NCBI GenBank assembly: GCA_902796285.1
Contig: CADBOH010000050.1
Coordinates: 1-30,390, forward strand
Direction: 5' to 3'
Length of the DNA: 30,390 nucleotides
From: an uncultured Eubacteriales bacterium
Lineage (GTDB): Bacteria > Bacillota > Clostridia > Christensenellales > UBA1242
How positions within the stretch are numbered: position 1 is the first letter of the stretch; each line of letters opens with the position of its first letter. Shown here one piece after another: positions 30,001 through 30,390 of this stretch. The notes below the pieces were generated by a model. That model had not been told where the DNA came from. It saw nothing but the letters and a program-made list of their open reading frames with translations, and did no database searches. The position numbers and the translations under genes are program-made.

Positions 30001-30390
30001 TTATTTTGTTGTTGCAACCCCAGTTGGTAAAACTAGATTTAAAACAAAATTTGGCGCAGTTCCCGTAATACTTGCATCGGCGGTATCTCCGGTTGTAACA
30101 CTTCCAATTGTTAGCGTAGGGGTTAAACCATCCGCACCAGTAGCACCGGTTGCACCAGTAGCACCAGTTGCACCAGTAGGTCCAGTTGCTCCAACTTCTC
30201 CGGCAGGTCCAGTAGCACCAGTAGGCCCAATCAAACCATCTGCGCCAGTAGGTCCAGTTGCACCAGTAGGGCCGGTTGCCCCAGTAGCACCAGTAGGTCC
30301 AGTTGCACCAGTAGGGCCAACGGGGCCAATACTACCAGTAGGGCCAACAGGGCCAGCAGGACCGGCAGGGCCAGTAGGCCCAGTTACTCC
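30001..30390 (-). CDS. Collagen-like repeat protein, C-terminal part (5' end outside window)
   Basis: The open frame runs from the window edge to the TAA at 30001-30003, 129 residues. The first ~90 are Gly-X-Y triplets, mostly GPT, GAT and GPA, as in bacterial collagen-like surface or exosporium proteins (BclA type) that form triple helices. The last ~40 (starting DGLTPTLTIG, then SVTTGDTADASITG and PNFVLNLVLPTG) match the short beta-rich segment that often follows or separates collagen blocks in clostridial proteins. The larger C1q/TNF-like C-terminal domain seen in BclA is missing. GC content is much higher than the surroundings because of Gly and Pro codons. The true start lies outside the window. 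Confidence 0.88.
   Translation of the reverse strand, partial: GVTGPTGPAGPAGPVGPTGSIGPVGPTGATGPTGATGATGPTGATGPTGADGLIGPTGATGPAGEVGATGPTGATGATGATGATGADGLTPTLTIGSVTTGDTADASITGTAPNFVLNLVLPTGVATTK

Noticed and set aside
30100..30390. Short regular DNA repeats that could suggest a CRISPR array
   Set aside because: The 9-nt periodicity encodes Gly-X-Y triplets in an open frame; there are no spacers or conserved 25-37 nt repeats.

Overview
The window looks like a chromosomal piece of a low-GC Gram-positive bacterium, most likely an uncultured gut-type clostridial lineage of the Firmicutes (Bacillota). The reasons are the AT-rich DNA, strong AGGAGG ribosome binding sites, sigma-A promoters, a SigH-type sigma factor, Mini-RNase III (MrnC), a zinc-type L33 and a collagen-like surface protein. 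The lineage is inferred from gene content and style; no rRNA or tRNA gene is present to confirm it.

Layout. (1) 160-4997, minus strand: a tightly packed operon ychF - mrnC - rlmB - sigH - metRS, with gaps of 2 to 11 nt and one translational coupling. It resembles the rlmB-sigH part of the Bacillus block (cysS-mrnC-rlmB-yacP-sigH), but yacP is missing and a divergent methionyl-tRNA synthetase follows sigH. (2) 5068-11781, minus: a gene for a giant protein (2237 aa) with BspA-type leucine-rich repeats, a proline tract, a membrane hairpin and about 1350 residues of mostly helical sequence. It has no signal peptide and a near-consensus promoter. (3) 12018-17692, plus: secA, a lone HicB-like gene, then rpmG - secE - nusG - rplK - rplA, with an L1-type mRNA leader before rplK. 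The usual rplJ-rplL continuation is absent. (4) 17789-26311, minus: a second giant gene (2840 aa) for a secreted, membrane-anchored, Ig-like surface protein, convergent with rplA across two back-to-back terminators. (5) 26499-27584, plus: a family 2 glycosyltransferase with TPR-like repeats. (6) 27687-29323, minus: a formate/nitrite-type channel followed by a divergent nucleoside hydrolase. (7) 29435-29971, plus: family I inorganic pyrophosphatase. (8) 30001-30390, minus: the 3' end of a collagen-like (Gly-X-Thr/Pro) protein cut by the window edge.

Functionally, most of the window is translation, transcription and secretion housekeeping: L33, L11, L1, NusG, SigH, MrnC, RlmB, YchF, MetRS, SecA, SecE and PPase. 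Two very large lineage-specific genes are inserted into it. The most unusual items are the two giant proteins, especially the LRR protein that appears to stay inside the cell, the MetRS with a degraded KMSKS loop, and the leader structures before rpmG and rplK. No mobile element, CRISPR array, phage region, rRNA or tRNA was seen. No gene-free stretch exceeds 300 bases; the longest is 11782-12017, which holds divergent promoters.
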